Below are positions 44,634-52,745 of a DNA stretch of 64,000 bases, in pieces. A program made the translations under genes and the position numbers. Under the pieces are notes generated by a model that was not told the origin of the DNA, did not search any database, and was given only the letters and a program-made list of their open reading frames with translations. Where the stretch lies: contig NZ_AZEB01000001.1 in NCBI RefSeq assembly GCF_001434135.1, forward strand, positions 248,001-312,000, written 5' to 3'. This DNA is from Lentilactobacillus kisonensis DSM 19906 = JCM 15041. GTDB taxonomy: Bacteria; Bacillota; Bacilli; Lactobacillales; Lactobacillaceae. How positions within the stretch are numbered: position 1 is the stretch's first letter; every line of letters starts with the position of its first letter.

Positions 44634-45710
44634 CTATTTTGCAAACCCTAAGCCCACAATTTTTGGTAATTGAATCTGGTTATTTTGACTAACGATTCCC
44701 CCAGCAACTGGATTACTGGTAAACATCATGGAAGCATCTAAATCAACGTATTTGATATTTCGTTTAGCAGCAGCCAAGTGAGCAGCAGCCGTTACCGAAA
44801 CCGATGACTCAATCATGCTGCCAACCATACAGGGAATTCCTGCTGCTTCAGCCAAGGTATTGATCTTAAGCGCATTATCAATTCCACCAGCCTTCATCAA
44901 CTTCAAATTGATTATATCACAGCCATTTAGTTTAATAATCCGATAAGCATCCTGAACGGAAAAAATACTTTCATCAGCCATGATCATTGTTGTCGTATTA
45001 GCAGTCACAAATGCCATTCCTTCAAAATCACTCGCGGCAACCGGCTGTTCCACTAATTGAATATCAAGCCCTAAGTCACGCATTTTGTTGATTGCATAAA
45101 CCGCTTGTTTGGGATGCCAGCCTTGATTAGCGTCTAATCGTAAGTTAATTGTCGGCCCAACTGCTTTTCTGATGGCCACCACTTTTTCCAAGTCTTGCTT
45201 TTCTGAATCACTACCAACCTTAATCTTTAACGTCGTAAATCCAGCCGATACCAAATCCTGAGCCTGAGCAATCATCTCGGTAACCGATCCAACACTAACG
45301 GTATAATCAGTTACAATTGTATCCGTATGTCCGCCAAGCAACTGAAACAACGGAACAGCATAATGTTGTGCAATCAGATCATTAATTGCAATATTGACAG
45401 CGGCTTTAGGACTAGAATTATGAACCATCGATTGATCAATTATCGCCTTAATATCTTCAGAATTGGCTAACGATTTCCCAATAATCTTTGGCCCAATCAC
45501 TTCGGTAACTGCTTCCTTGATACTTGCCATCGTATCACCCGTGATTACAGGTGTGGGAGCAGCTTCCCCATAACCAACCGTACCAGTACTATCGCTAATT
45601 TTTACAATGATCGTTTCGGCAGTTGTTACCGTCCTCAAAGCAGTCTTGAATGGCCGCTTTAACGGTACCGCTGCACTTTGAATCTTAATTTCTTTGATAA
45701 CCGGATCCAA
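44634..45710 (-). CDS. Dipeptide epimerase (L-Ala-D/L-Glu type)
   Basis: The 358-residue protein belongs to the enolase superfamily. Catalytic residues: TLKIKVG near 160, LRLDANQGW near 190, VEQPV near 218, IMADES near 243 and NLKLMKAGG near 268. It would turn L-Ala-D-Glu from wall peptides into L-Ala-L-Glu, which peptidases can cleave. The start is TTG behind GGAGGT. It lies 12 bases past the binding-protein gene. Confidence 0.9.
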   Translation of the reverse strand: MDPVIKEIKIQSAAVPLKRPFKTALRTVTTAETIIVKISDSTGTVGYGEAAPTPVITGDTMASIKEAVTEVIGPKIIGKSLANSEDIKAIIDQSMVHNSSPKAAVNIAINDLIAQHYAVPLFQLLGGHTDTIVTDYTVSVGSVTEMIAQAQDLVSAGFTTLKIKVGSDSEKQDLEKVVAIRKAVGPTINLRLDANQGWHPKQAVYAINKMRDLGLDIQLVEQPVAASDFEGMAFVTANTTTMIMADESIFSVQDAYRIIKLNGCDIINLKLMKAGGIDNALKINTLAEAAGIPCMVGSMIESSVSVTAAAHLAAAKRNIKYVDLDASMMFTSNPVAGGIVSQNNQIQLPKIVGLGFAK

Positions 45711-45722
45711 TCAATCTACCTC

Positions 45723-47342
45723 CTACTTAATAGATGCATCCTTAAAGTTATAGTTGGCGCCAGCAGTATTATAAACGATTCCCTTAACCTTTGGATTAAC
45801 CATCCATTTTTCACCAGATTGATAAAGTGGAATGATTGCTTGATCTTGTAGGGCTAAGTTTTGAGCCTTAACCATGTCATCCCAACGAGCGTCCGCGTTG
45901 TTACCATCATCGTTGTTACTTGCCTTGATCAATTTATCATAAGTTGCACTCTTCCACTGAGAAATATTGCTTGGATTAGTAGAAGTCAAAATATTCAAGA
46001 ACGTAATTGGATCTGAGAAGTCCGCAAACCAATTAGCAACCGTTGCGGTAAACTGGTGATCTGCCTGCCGTGACAGAATAACTCGTCCTGGAATGTTGTT
46101 GAGTGTTACTTTTAATCCAGGTAGCTGCTGTAAAGCACTTTGAAGATATTCACTTAACTGCTTTTGATCGTACGTATCTGAATTCATTAACGTAAAGTGT
46201 AGGGAGCGGATGCCAACTTCTTGCATCCCTTCTTTAAACAACTGTTTTGCTTCCGTGGGGTTATAGGTCATTGATGCTGGTGCCGTTGCGTCCTTAGTAA
46301 AATCAGTACCATTCTTCGGTGAAACTGCTAATCCCTTTGAAACAAAGCTATCAGTATCAATTGCGCCGCCACCAACAACTTTATTGGCTAACATTTTGCG
46401 ATTGATGATCATCGACATCGCTTGGCGAATCTTCAAATTCTTGAACGCTTTATTCTTTTGATTTAAAGCAATGTAGTAGCATGACGACTGTTTCCGAGAA
46501 ATCATGTTCTTTTTATTGCCCATTTGTTTTGCCTGTGTTGCAGATAATTGGGCCATGTCAAGTTTCTTTTGATTATATAAGTTCAACCCAGTAGATGGAT
46601 CCTTAACAACGCTAAACTTAACATCATCAAGCTTAACAGCCTTTTTATCCCAATAATTAGGATTTTTCTTCAACGTCCAGTTAAGGTTAGTTCCAGTCCA
46701 TTTAGTAAGTGTAAACGGCCCATTGTAGACCTGGGTCTTAGACGAAGTGCCGTAATCATTGCCATACTTGTTAACGGTTTTCGCATCTTGTGGGAAAAAC
46801 ACAGGGAACCCCATTAGTAACTTAAAGTATGGAATCCGTTGTTCCAAAGTAACGGTTAATTGATACTTCCCATTGGCTTTAATTCCAAGAGAAGAAACCG
46901 GTGCCTTCTTATTCTGAATCTTATCAGCATTCTTAATCCCAGAGAATAGGTAGCCATATTGAGAAGCCGTTTTTGGATTTAACGTCCGCCGCCACGAATA
47001 AACAAAGTCCTGAGCGGTCACTGGATCACCATTACTCCACTTGGCATTTTTTCTCAAATTGAAAGTATAAGTTTTCCCATCTTTTGAAATTGTCGACGAC
47101 TTCGCAATCCCTGGCTCAACTTTACTATCCTTCCCCAAACGATACAGTCCTTCATCAACATTATTTAAAACGTTAAAGGTTCCAACTGCAGTCGTCTTAG
47201 AAAGATCAACCGTTGTCAATTCCGAATCAGTAGATGTCGTAATCGTTTTCTTTTGTTGCCCCGATTTTGACCCACAACCGGCGAGAATTAACGTGATACT
47301 AGCAACCCCCGCTAACATTGCAATGCTTCGCGATAACTTCAT
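45723..47342 (-). CDS. Peptide-binding lipoprotein (OppA/MppA-type)
   Basis: The 539-residue precursor has a lipoprotein signal with lipobox LAGC near residue 22 and the SBP_bac_5 fold (YTFNLRKNAKWSNGDPVTAQDF near 105). It would capture peptides at the cell surface for an ABC importer. No permease or ATPase genes lie nearby, so it must use a system elsewhere. In a muropeptide operon the MppA/DppE-type murein tripeptide role is likely. The ATG has GAGGAG 10 bases upstream. Confidence 0.9.
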   Translation of the reverse strand: MKLSRSIAMLAGVASITLILAGCGSKSGQQKKTITTSTDSELTTVDLSKTTAVGTFNVLNNVDEGLYRLGKDSKVEPGIAKSSTISKDGKTYTFNLRKNAKWSNGDPVTAQDFVYSWRRTLNPKTASQYGYLFSGIKNADKIQNKKAPVSSLGIKANGKYQLTVTLEQRIPYFKLLMGFPVFFPQDAKTVNKYGNDYGTSSKTQVYNGPFTLTKWTGTNLNWTLKKNPNYWDKKAVKLDDVKFSVVKDPSTGLNLYNQKKLDMAQLSATQAKQMGNKKNMISRKQSSCYYIALNQKNKAFKNLKIRQAMSMIINRKMLANKVVGGGAIDTDSFVSKGLAVSPKNGTDFTKDATAPASMTYNPTEAKQLFKEGMQEVGIRSLHFTLMNSDTYDQKQLSEYLQSALQQLPGLKVTLNNIPGRVILSRQADHQFTATVANWFADFSDPITFLNILTSTNPSNISQWKSATYDKLIKASNNDDGNNADARWDDMVKAQNLALQDQAIIPLYQSGEKWMVNPKVKGIVYNTAGANYNFKDASIK

Positions 47343-47371
47343 AATAAACCCACTCCTCAATGTTTTGTTTA

Positions 47372-47383
47372 TTTGTTAACAAA
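47372..47383. promoter_or_regulatory. Palindrome upstream of peptide-binding lipoprotein
   Basis: TTTGTTAACAAA is a perfect 12-base palindrome, about 30 bases before the start codon, in the 126-base gap after the C39-like gene. It is a candidate operator. Confidence 0.35.
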
Positions 47384-47468
47384 GCTTAGTTTCTAATTTA
47401 GCATAAAAATTCAAAAAAAACAGGCCTTTTCTAATATTAATTTAGTAAGACCCGAATAATTTATTGAA

Positions 47469-48020
47469 TTATTTCAAAATACTTATGGCCATTCGACGAC
47501 TACCATAAATTGTTTCAAACCTCTCAATTGACATCCAATACTTCCCATCAATTGGATCGCTCACGTGCACTTGATCATCACGCACACCGTCAAGTAAGAC
47601 AGCGTGATTGTTAGCGGGAACCTTGCCAAATGGATATTGTTCCCACTCAGGATCCGCAAAATGGACCGTTACAAACGTGAGAACAGGATTGCCCCTCATA
47701 ACTGATTCATATAGCCATTGTGGATCCGCCCCACTCAAATTTTCAAGTGAACCGTAGCGACTTGCCCAATCAACTAACGGCCGAACAAAAATGGCTTCAA
47801 ATTTTCCTTTTTGGTTCTTATATGGCGACCCACCGAACCCATGATATGGATTGGCATCTTGGCTAATCGGCATTGCTAACAGGAATTGACCATAACTAAG
47901 GTCTAGCGCCTTTCCCTGATAGTGAAGCCCCATCAACATACTGGCAGCCTCGCAGCCATTAATTGCGCCCCAAGCAAGTTGCTGAATATTCTCTGCGCCT
48001 AAAAGGATTTCATTTGTCAT
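47469..48020 (-). CDS. C39-like peptidase family protein
   Basis: The 183-residue protein has a probable papain-like arrangement: Cys23 in NGCEAASMLMGL, His near 135 in ANNHAVLLDG, and Asp near 148. It fits the C39_2 family. No signal peptide is present. Its ATG overlaps the stop of the P1 peptidase (ATGA). Its substrate is unknown; the operon suggests wall peptides. Confidence 0.8.
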   Translation of the reverse strand: MTNEILLGAENIQQLAWGAINGCEAASMLMGLHYQGKALDLSYGQFLLAMPISQDANPYHGFGGSPYKNQKGKFEAIFVRPLVDWASRYGSLENLSGADPQWLYESVMRGNPVLTFVTVHFADPEWEQYPFGKVPANNHAVLLDGVRDDQVHVSDPIDGKYWMSIERFETIYGSRRMAISILK

Positions 48021-49126
48021 TGACTTACTCCCAACTGTGTCAATACAGTATCAACCATTCCCTGATACCGAGGCTGCTGATTAGCCAGTCTTCTGGCTGC
48101 ATCACAAAAGCTCAACCGTAGGCGTCCCTTTCGATCAACAACCGATTTTGCATGAACAAGTGAACTAAGCACCGATTCGTCGACAACGGCCGCCGTTGCC
48201 CGAAAGAACGTATCAATATGGTTATCGTTAAAGCGTGGTACCATCTCAATATCATGGTTTGCAAAGTGAGCCACTTGATTAGCGGTGGAAAACGCAAAAA
48301 CGATTTCACCACTGCCGTTTCCAATGAACCCACCAGTCCGATTAATGCCAACGGTTGCCCGTTTAGCCATTCGATGGAGCTGCCGCGAATTTAATGGCGC
48401 GTCTGTAGCCAAAACAGTAATAATTGAGCCTTTTTCTTCCTTTTGTTTATCAGCAGCCAGCATTTCGGCCAACGGTGCGCCGATGGGCTGGCCGTTAATG
48501 ACCATGTCAGCTAAGAAACCATAGTTGCTCATCACAAGCGCTCCGACTGTGTATTGGTGATCATCATCGATCTCAACAACCCGAGATGCCGAACCGATGC
48601 CACCCTTTAAGTCGTAACACATCATTCCCCGGCCACCACCAACGGCTCCTTCAGTAAATGTTTCGGCCGCTGAATTCAAGGCAGTCGTGACATCAGCTTC
48701 GGTAAGCTGCATTTTTCGGATGTTAGACACATCCCCATCGTTACATTCAGCCACAATGGGATTAACGGTACTAGTGGTATCCCCAATTTCTGGGTTCTCC
48801 GCCAGCATTCGCCTCGTTAGCGCATTAACCGCCGTGCCAACGCCAAACGTATTTGTCAAAATAATTGGCGTCTCAATCGTTCCTAGTTCATCTATCTGAA
48901 CCAAACCAACACTTTTGCCGAACCCGTTAATAACGTACGAAGCTGCTGGAACCTTATTTCTAAATAGATTATGCGTATGAGGCAAAATGGCGGTAACCCC
49001 AGAGTGAACATCGTCCTTATCGACTGTTACCTGGCCAACTTTCACCCCCGGGACATCCGTTATTAGATTTTTGGATCCTTTTTTACCGTCTGATACATCA
49101 TTCAAAAGCTTTGCAGACAATCCCAT
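48017..49126 (-). CDS. P1 family aminopeptidase (DmpA-like)
   Basis: The 369-residue protein fits the DmpA/L-aminopeptidase D-esterase family of self-cleaving N-terminal-nucleophile hydrolases. Landmarks: ITDVPGVKVGQVT near residue 20, GAVGGGRGMMCYD near 155 and the probable autocleavage site EEKGSIITVLATDAPL near 233, where the Ser becomes the new N-terminus. These enzymes release N-terminal D- or L-amino acids from short peptides. It is first in the operon. The ATG has GAGGTG upstream. Confidence 0.92.
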   Translation of the reverse strand: MGLSAKLLNDVSDGKKGSKNLITDVPGVKVGQVTVDKDDVHSGVTAILPHTHNLFRNKVPAASYVINGFGKSVGLVQIDELGTIETPIILTNTFGVGTAVNALTRRMLAENPEIGDTTSTVNPIVAECNDGDVSNIRKMQLTEADVTTALNSAAETFTEGAVGGGRGMMCYDLKGGIGSASRVVEIDDDHQYTVGALVMSNYGFLADMVINGQPIGAPLAEMLAADKQKEEKGSIITVLATDAPLNSRQLHRMAKRATVGINRTGGFIGNGSGEIVFAFSTANQVAHFANHDIEMVPRFNDNHIDTFFRATAAVVDESVLSSLVHAKSVVDRKGRLRLSFCDAARRLANQQPRYQGMVDTVLTQLGVSQ

Positions 49127-49161
49127 CACAATCACCTCAACAAGTTAATTTAAAATTGACT

Positions 49162-49225
49162 TTAGCTGATGACACTGAGTAAAAATTGTTTGTCATCACT
49201 ATCATTTGAGTCCGTCATCAGCTAT
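49162..49225. repeat. TGATGAC inverted and direct motifs between two genes
   Basis: TAGCTGATGAC and GTCATCAGCTA are exact complements about 40 bases apart, and a third GTCATCA lies between them. This could be a terminator without T-run or a regulator site. Confidence 0.4.
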
Positions 49226-49230
49226 TGGCG

Positions 49231-49938
49231 TTATTTTACCATGACAATTTGAACAATCATCATCCCAACAGCAATCAAATTATTTAAAAAATGCAACCCA
49301 ATTGAAACTTTAATATTGCGAGTTTTAACAAAAAGGTATCCAAGGACGCCCCCTAATATTGCATAGGTCAGAAAACTAATAATATTAATGGTTTCCATGT
49401 GGGGAATCGCAAATAAAACCGCGCTCACAACGATCGGCCCCCAAAAACTGGAAGCGTTAAAAAACGCGCCAATTAAAAAGCCACGGAAAACTAATTCCTC
49501 CAGGATAGGTGAACAAAAAACCGCTGTGAAGGCCATCAAAATTAAAGTCAGATTACTGGTAGTCATCAACCGCTGGATTACTTCATTGTTGGATGTTTGG
49601 CTGACATGGTAAATTAATCGATTCAGGTTTCCCAGAGCAACTTCAATCACAAAGAAGCCCAGCCACAGATAAACAATCCACTTAATATTATGACCAGTGA
49701 GGCGAATATTGGCAGGTTTTGCGTATCTTTTAAATGCATAGACCGCTACCCAAATTGCTAGGGCAAATCCGATTAGATACAGAATACCGATGATATTGTT
49801 GACTGGATTAGAAAAGCGGCGGGACGCAATCAACCCTAGTGGTACTTGAACGATGTTGATAACGATAAATAAGCCAATAAAGACCATGATGCGTTCAAAA
49901 TAATCACCGAACATTAAGTGACGTGATTTATCATCCAT
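49231..49938 (-). CDS. CPBP family intramembrane metalloprotease
   Basis: The 235-residue protein has about seven hydrophobic segments. The CPBP (Abi) motifs EELVFRGFLIGAFF (EExxxR) near 145, FAIPHME near 180 and HFLNNL near 220 are present. Such proteases can mature or protect against peptides, but the bacteriocin-immunity role is only one option and no bacteriocin gene was seen here. Its start lies 29 bases after the S53 protease stop. Confidence 0.9.
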   Translation of the reverse strand: MDDKSRHLMFGDYFERIMVFIGLFIVINIVQVPLGLIASRRFSNPVNNIIGILYLIGFALAIWVAVYAFKRYAKPANIRLTGHNIKWIVYLWLGFFVIEVALGNLNRLIYHVSQTSNNEVIQRLMTTSNLTLILMAFTAVFCSPILEELVFRGFLIGAFFNASSFWGPIVVSAVLFAIPHMETINIISFLTYAILGGVLGYLFVKTRNIKVSIGLHFLNNLIAVGMMIVQIVMVK

Positions 49939-49967
49939 GAAGTAGCCCCCGATCTTTGCTGTTTCAA

Positions 49968-51821
49968 CTAACCGTTAAATGCTTTTTCTAGTTTTGTAAA
50001 ATTAACCGTTCCAAGACCAGTAGCCTGATTGTATAACTTGCCAGGCTGACCGGTGTAATACAAATTCGTATTGTTAGATCGGCTGTCCAACGGTGTAAAT
50101 GGCGAATCAGAAGAGCGAGCGAACCGATAAATCTGGGGGTTCCAAAAACCAAGTCGCCCAACCGAATTATCAGCCATTAAGACGCTAGCTGCCGCCATTT
50201 GAGGTGCTACAACACTTGTACCACCAGATACTTCCCATTCACCTTTAGAGCCGGAATTCTTTTTAGGGGTAATGAACATACTGTAGCCAGTAAACGGATC
50301 TGCGTTTGCAGAAATGTCAGGTACGTTACGGCCGCTTCTTTTACCACTAATGGTTTGAGGCTTTTTAAGTAAGGTCGGCTGCCCTTTTTTAAACGTCCAG
50401 AGTTTCGTCGCATCATACGTGCCAACACCGCTAACTCCAGCTTGATACTTGGGAACACCATTGTATTTACTAAAGCCACCGCCACCACCAGAAAAATAGC
50501 TTTGAATCATATCTAGGCGGCTAAAAAAGTGTTGATGCTTATAGTTTGGATAAAGGAATTCAGATCCCCATGCCCGCTCTTTTGTAATTGTTACTTTCTT
50601 TTTATTGACAGTATACGTTTTGGGCAGCGTTGTCCCCCCAACAGCCGTCACGTATGGTGAATTTGACGGCGTATCAACCGACAGTCCATTCGTCATACCA
50701 GTGGCAATCCCATCATAAGCGCCATTATCGCCACTAGCAGTAAAGACGCTAATTCCTTGCGCAGCAGCCTGTTCAAACAGCAGGTTCAGAATCTGGTTAT
50801 ACTTCTTTGGCGTAATCCCTTGTTTAATTTCATAAGCCACTTGAGCCTCGCTTTGTCCCCAGCTAAGTGAGAGCGCATCAACCGCATTCTGTCCGGCAGC
50901 TGCCGCAATTGAATTAACCATGCCAGTAATATTTGATTGAGCTAAATACGTTTTAATGTTGGCATCCGGGGCGATGGCGCCCGCTTGTTCAACGTCCATT
51001 GTCGTTTCATCATACCCATCCCAGGTGCCCTTGTAACCGTTCGTCCGGTAAATACTTAACCGGTTATTTTTAGTATTAATTCCTTCACCATCCCAGTAAC
51101 GATAGACATCATTTGGATGGAAGTTGGCAAACGAAATAATCCCAATTGTTTTGCTCCTGCCACTCGAGCCGTTTGCATAAAGTGACCCTAAGTTGTAGCG
51201 ACGAACAAACTTTTGTGGTGAATATTTAGCCGGCTGACTCGAATTGGATTGAGCCGCCGTGTAAAACGATGCAGGTTTAATCAATGATTGTGTGGTGGAA
51301 AACGGTGAGTAAGTTGAGAGCCCAAACACCGCATAAACCGACTTTGATATTGATTTCGGTAGCTTAGGAGCCCCTTTCGATTTTTGATACGTTAAGCCAT
51401 TATCGTGAACATTAACGAGATGAACTTTAAACGCGTTTTCGATATTCTTAGTGCTACCCTTAACAACCATCACCAAATTGCCCCCATAAACGGATGCCTT
51501 TAAATGATGTTGATGCAAATACTGCCGAATTTTAGTGATTTTGGTTGTACGCTGCCCAAACCGATTTGCAAAGGTCTTCGGGGTAATGAACTTACGATAA
51601 TAACGACTCGTTGGATCAACGGAATGATAGACAAAACTGTCCAAATCAGATTGACTCTTCGGCTTTAAAACAATATCGATCAGTTGCTGTTTAGAATCTG
51701 CCACCTCAGAAGTTTGTTGAATGGCAGCTTTTGATCCGGGGGCAAAAAAAGCCATCCCACTGCCAATGATTAGCCCTAAAGTCAATGTTATCAATATTCT
51801 TCTAAACACATTCCGTGTCAT
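49968..51821 (-). CDS. Secreted S53 family (sedolisin) serine protease
   Basis: The 617-residue precursor has a signal peptide (ILITLTLGLIIGSGMAFFAPGSKA), a pro-kumamolisin activation domain (about 40-190) and the S53 catalytic domain. Catalytic Glu/Asp lie in YDETTMDVEQAGA near residue 275 and Ser in SGGTSVVAPQ near 537; the C-terminal calcium site is TGLGTVNFTKL. The family is active at acid pH, which would suit a lactic acid bacterium. The ATG at 51819-51821 follows AAGGAG; the upstream frame overlaps the neighbouring gene. Confidence 0.93.
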   Translation of the reverse strand: MTRNVFRRILITLTLGLIIGSGMAFFAPGSKAAIQQTSEVADSKQQLIDIVLKPKSQSDLDSFVYHSVDPTSRYYRKFITPKTFANRFGQRTTKITKIRQYLHQHHLKASVYGGNLVMVVKGSTKNIENAFKVHLVNVHDNGLTYQKSKGAPKLPKSISKSVYAVFGLSTYSPFSTTQSLIKPASFYTAAQSNSSQPAKYSPQKFVRRYNLGSLYANGSSGRSKTIGIISFANFHPNDVYRYWDGEGINTKNNRLSIYRTNGYKGTWDGYDETTMDVEQAGAIAPDANIKTYLAQSNITGMVNSIAAAAGQNAVDALSLSWGQSEAQVAYEIKQGITPKKYNQILNLLFEQAAAQGISVFTASGDNGAYDGIATGMTNGLSVDTPSNSPYVTAVGGTTLPKTYTVNKKKVTITKERAWGSEFLYPNYKHQHFFSRLDMIQSYFSGGGGGFSKYNGVPKYQAGVSGVGTYDATKLWTFKKGQPTLLKKPQTISGKRSGRNVPDISANADPFTGYSMFITPKKNSGSKGEWEVSGGTSVVAPQMAAASVLMADNSVGRLGFWNPQIYRFARSSDSPFTPLDSRSNNTNLYYTGQPGKLYNQATGLGTVNFTKLEKAFNG

Positions 51822-51831
51822 AAAGTTCTCC

Positions 51832-52101
51832 TTAGTCGTCAAAATTTTTGGAACGATGATTCTTACTTGGCGCTTGATTGGTAGCCACATTTTTAGCTTG
51901 CTGCTCTTTTTTAGCATCCCTTGCCCGAACAATCCAAACCACTAGTGGGGTCAATAAAAGTCGAATTAGGATAATTGCAATAACCCAAATGCCAATAAAT
52001 AAAAGGGTCGAATTATTAATCTGCTGACTGGCATAAAAGGCAAGGCTAAGGATCACTAAAATTGCGATACCAGTAAAAATAACCCGTTGATTTTTCACCA
52101 T
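51832..52101 (-). CDS. Small membrane protein upstream of the S53 protease
   Basis: The 89-residue protein has two hydrophobic segments (VIFTGIAILVILSLAFYA; LLFIGIWVIAIILIRLLL) and a basic, charged C-terminus. Its stop TAA abuts the protease Shine-Dalgarno (TAAGGAG), which suggests coupled translation. I do not recognise the family. It could help the protease out of the cell or be unrelated. Confidence 0.75.
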   Translation of the reverse strand: MVKNQRVIFTGIAILVILSLAFYASQQINNSTLLFIGIWVIAIILIRLLLTPLVVWIVRARDAKKEQQAKNVATNQAPSKNHRSKNFDD

Positions 52102-52181
52102 TTTTCTCCTTTGAAATTACTTACATCATGATATCATACTTCATCAATGCACATAAAAGATTACCTTAGCATTCTTGTTAT

Positions 52182-52211
52182 TTGTATTATGCTTGTTTCA
52201 CCCGATATAAT
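52182..52211 (+). promoter_or_regulatory. Promoter of mscL
   Basis: TTGTAT and a perfect TATAAT are 18 bases apart, about 45 bases before the mscL ATG. Confidence 0.55.
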
Positions 52212-52254
52212 GAATATAAATACCATATCATATAAATTGTTAGGAGCGTGTTTG

Positions 52255-52623
52255 ATGTTAAAAGAATTTAAAGAATTCATTTCAAGAGGAAACGTTATTG
52301 ATCTAGCAGTCGGGGTTATTATTGGCGGTGCATTCACCGCAATCGTGACATCGTTGACAACGAATATCATTAATCCATTTATCGGTATTTTCCTTGGTAA
52401 AATTGATTTATCAAAGCTGTCAATAACCATCGGTCAGGCAACTTTTAAGTACGGCGCATTCTTAAACTCCGTGATTAATTTTCTAATTATTGCGTTTGTC
52501 GTTTTTATCCTAATTAAGATCATCAATCGGCTTGTGAAAAAGCAACCCCAAACACCCGTGGTCGATCGCAAAGAAGTGTTACTCTCCGAAATCAAAGAAC
52601 TTTTGGAACAACAAAACAAATAA
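52255..52623 (+). CDS. mscL: Large-conductance mechanosensitive channel MscL
   Basis: The 122-residue protein starts [20 protein letters not shown], with TM1 [21 protein letters not shown], a loop and TM2 [15 protein letters not shown], and a charged C-terminal helix. MscL opens as a pressure valve on osmotic downshock. The ATG at 52255 has TTAGGAG 8 bases before it. Confidence 0.97.
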   Translation: MLKEFKEFISRGNVIDLAVGVIIGGAFTAIVTSLTTNIINPFIGIFLGKIDLSKLSITIGQATFKYGAFLNSVINFLIIAFVVFILIKIINRLVKKQPQTPVVDRKEVLLSEIKELLEQQNK

Positions 52624-52745
52624 AGCCAACTTGTTTAAAAAACAGCCGCTAGTCGCCAATTAATTGCGATTAGTGCATGGTTGAACTAGAATTAGCCTGT
52701 AAGTTATATTTAATTGAATCGAAATATTTGAGAAGAGGTTTTGTT

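Noticed and set aside
49231-49938. Bacteriocin immunity protein
   Set aside because: The CPBP fold is used for many purposes and no bacteriocin, leader peptide or transporter gene was found next to it.
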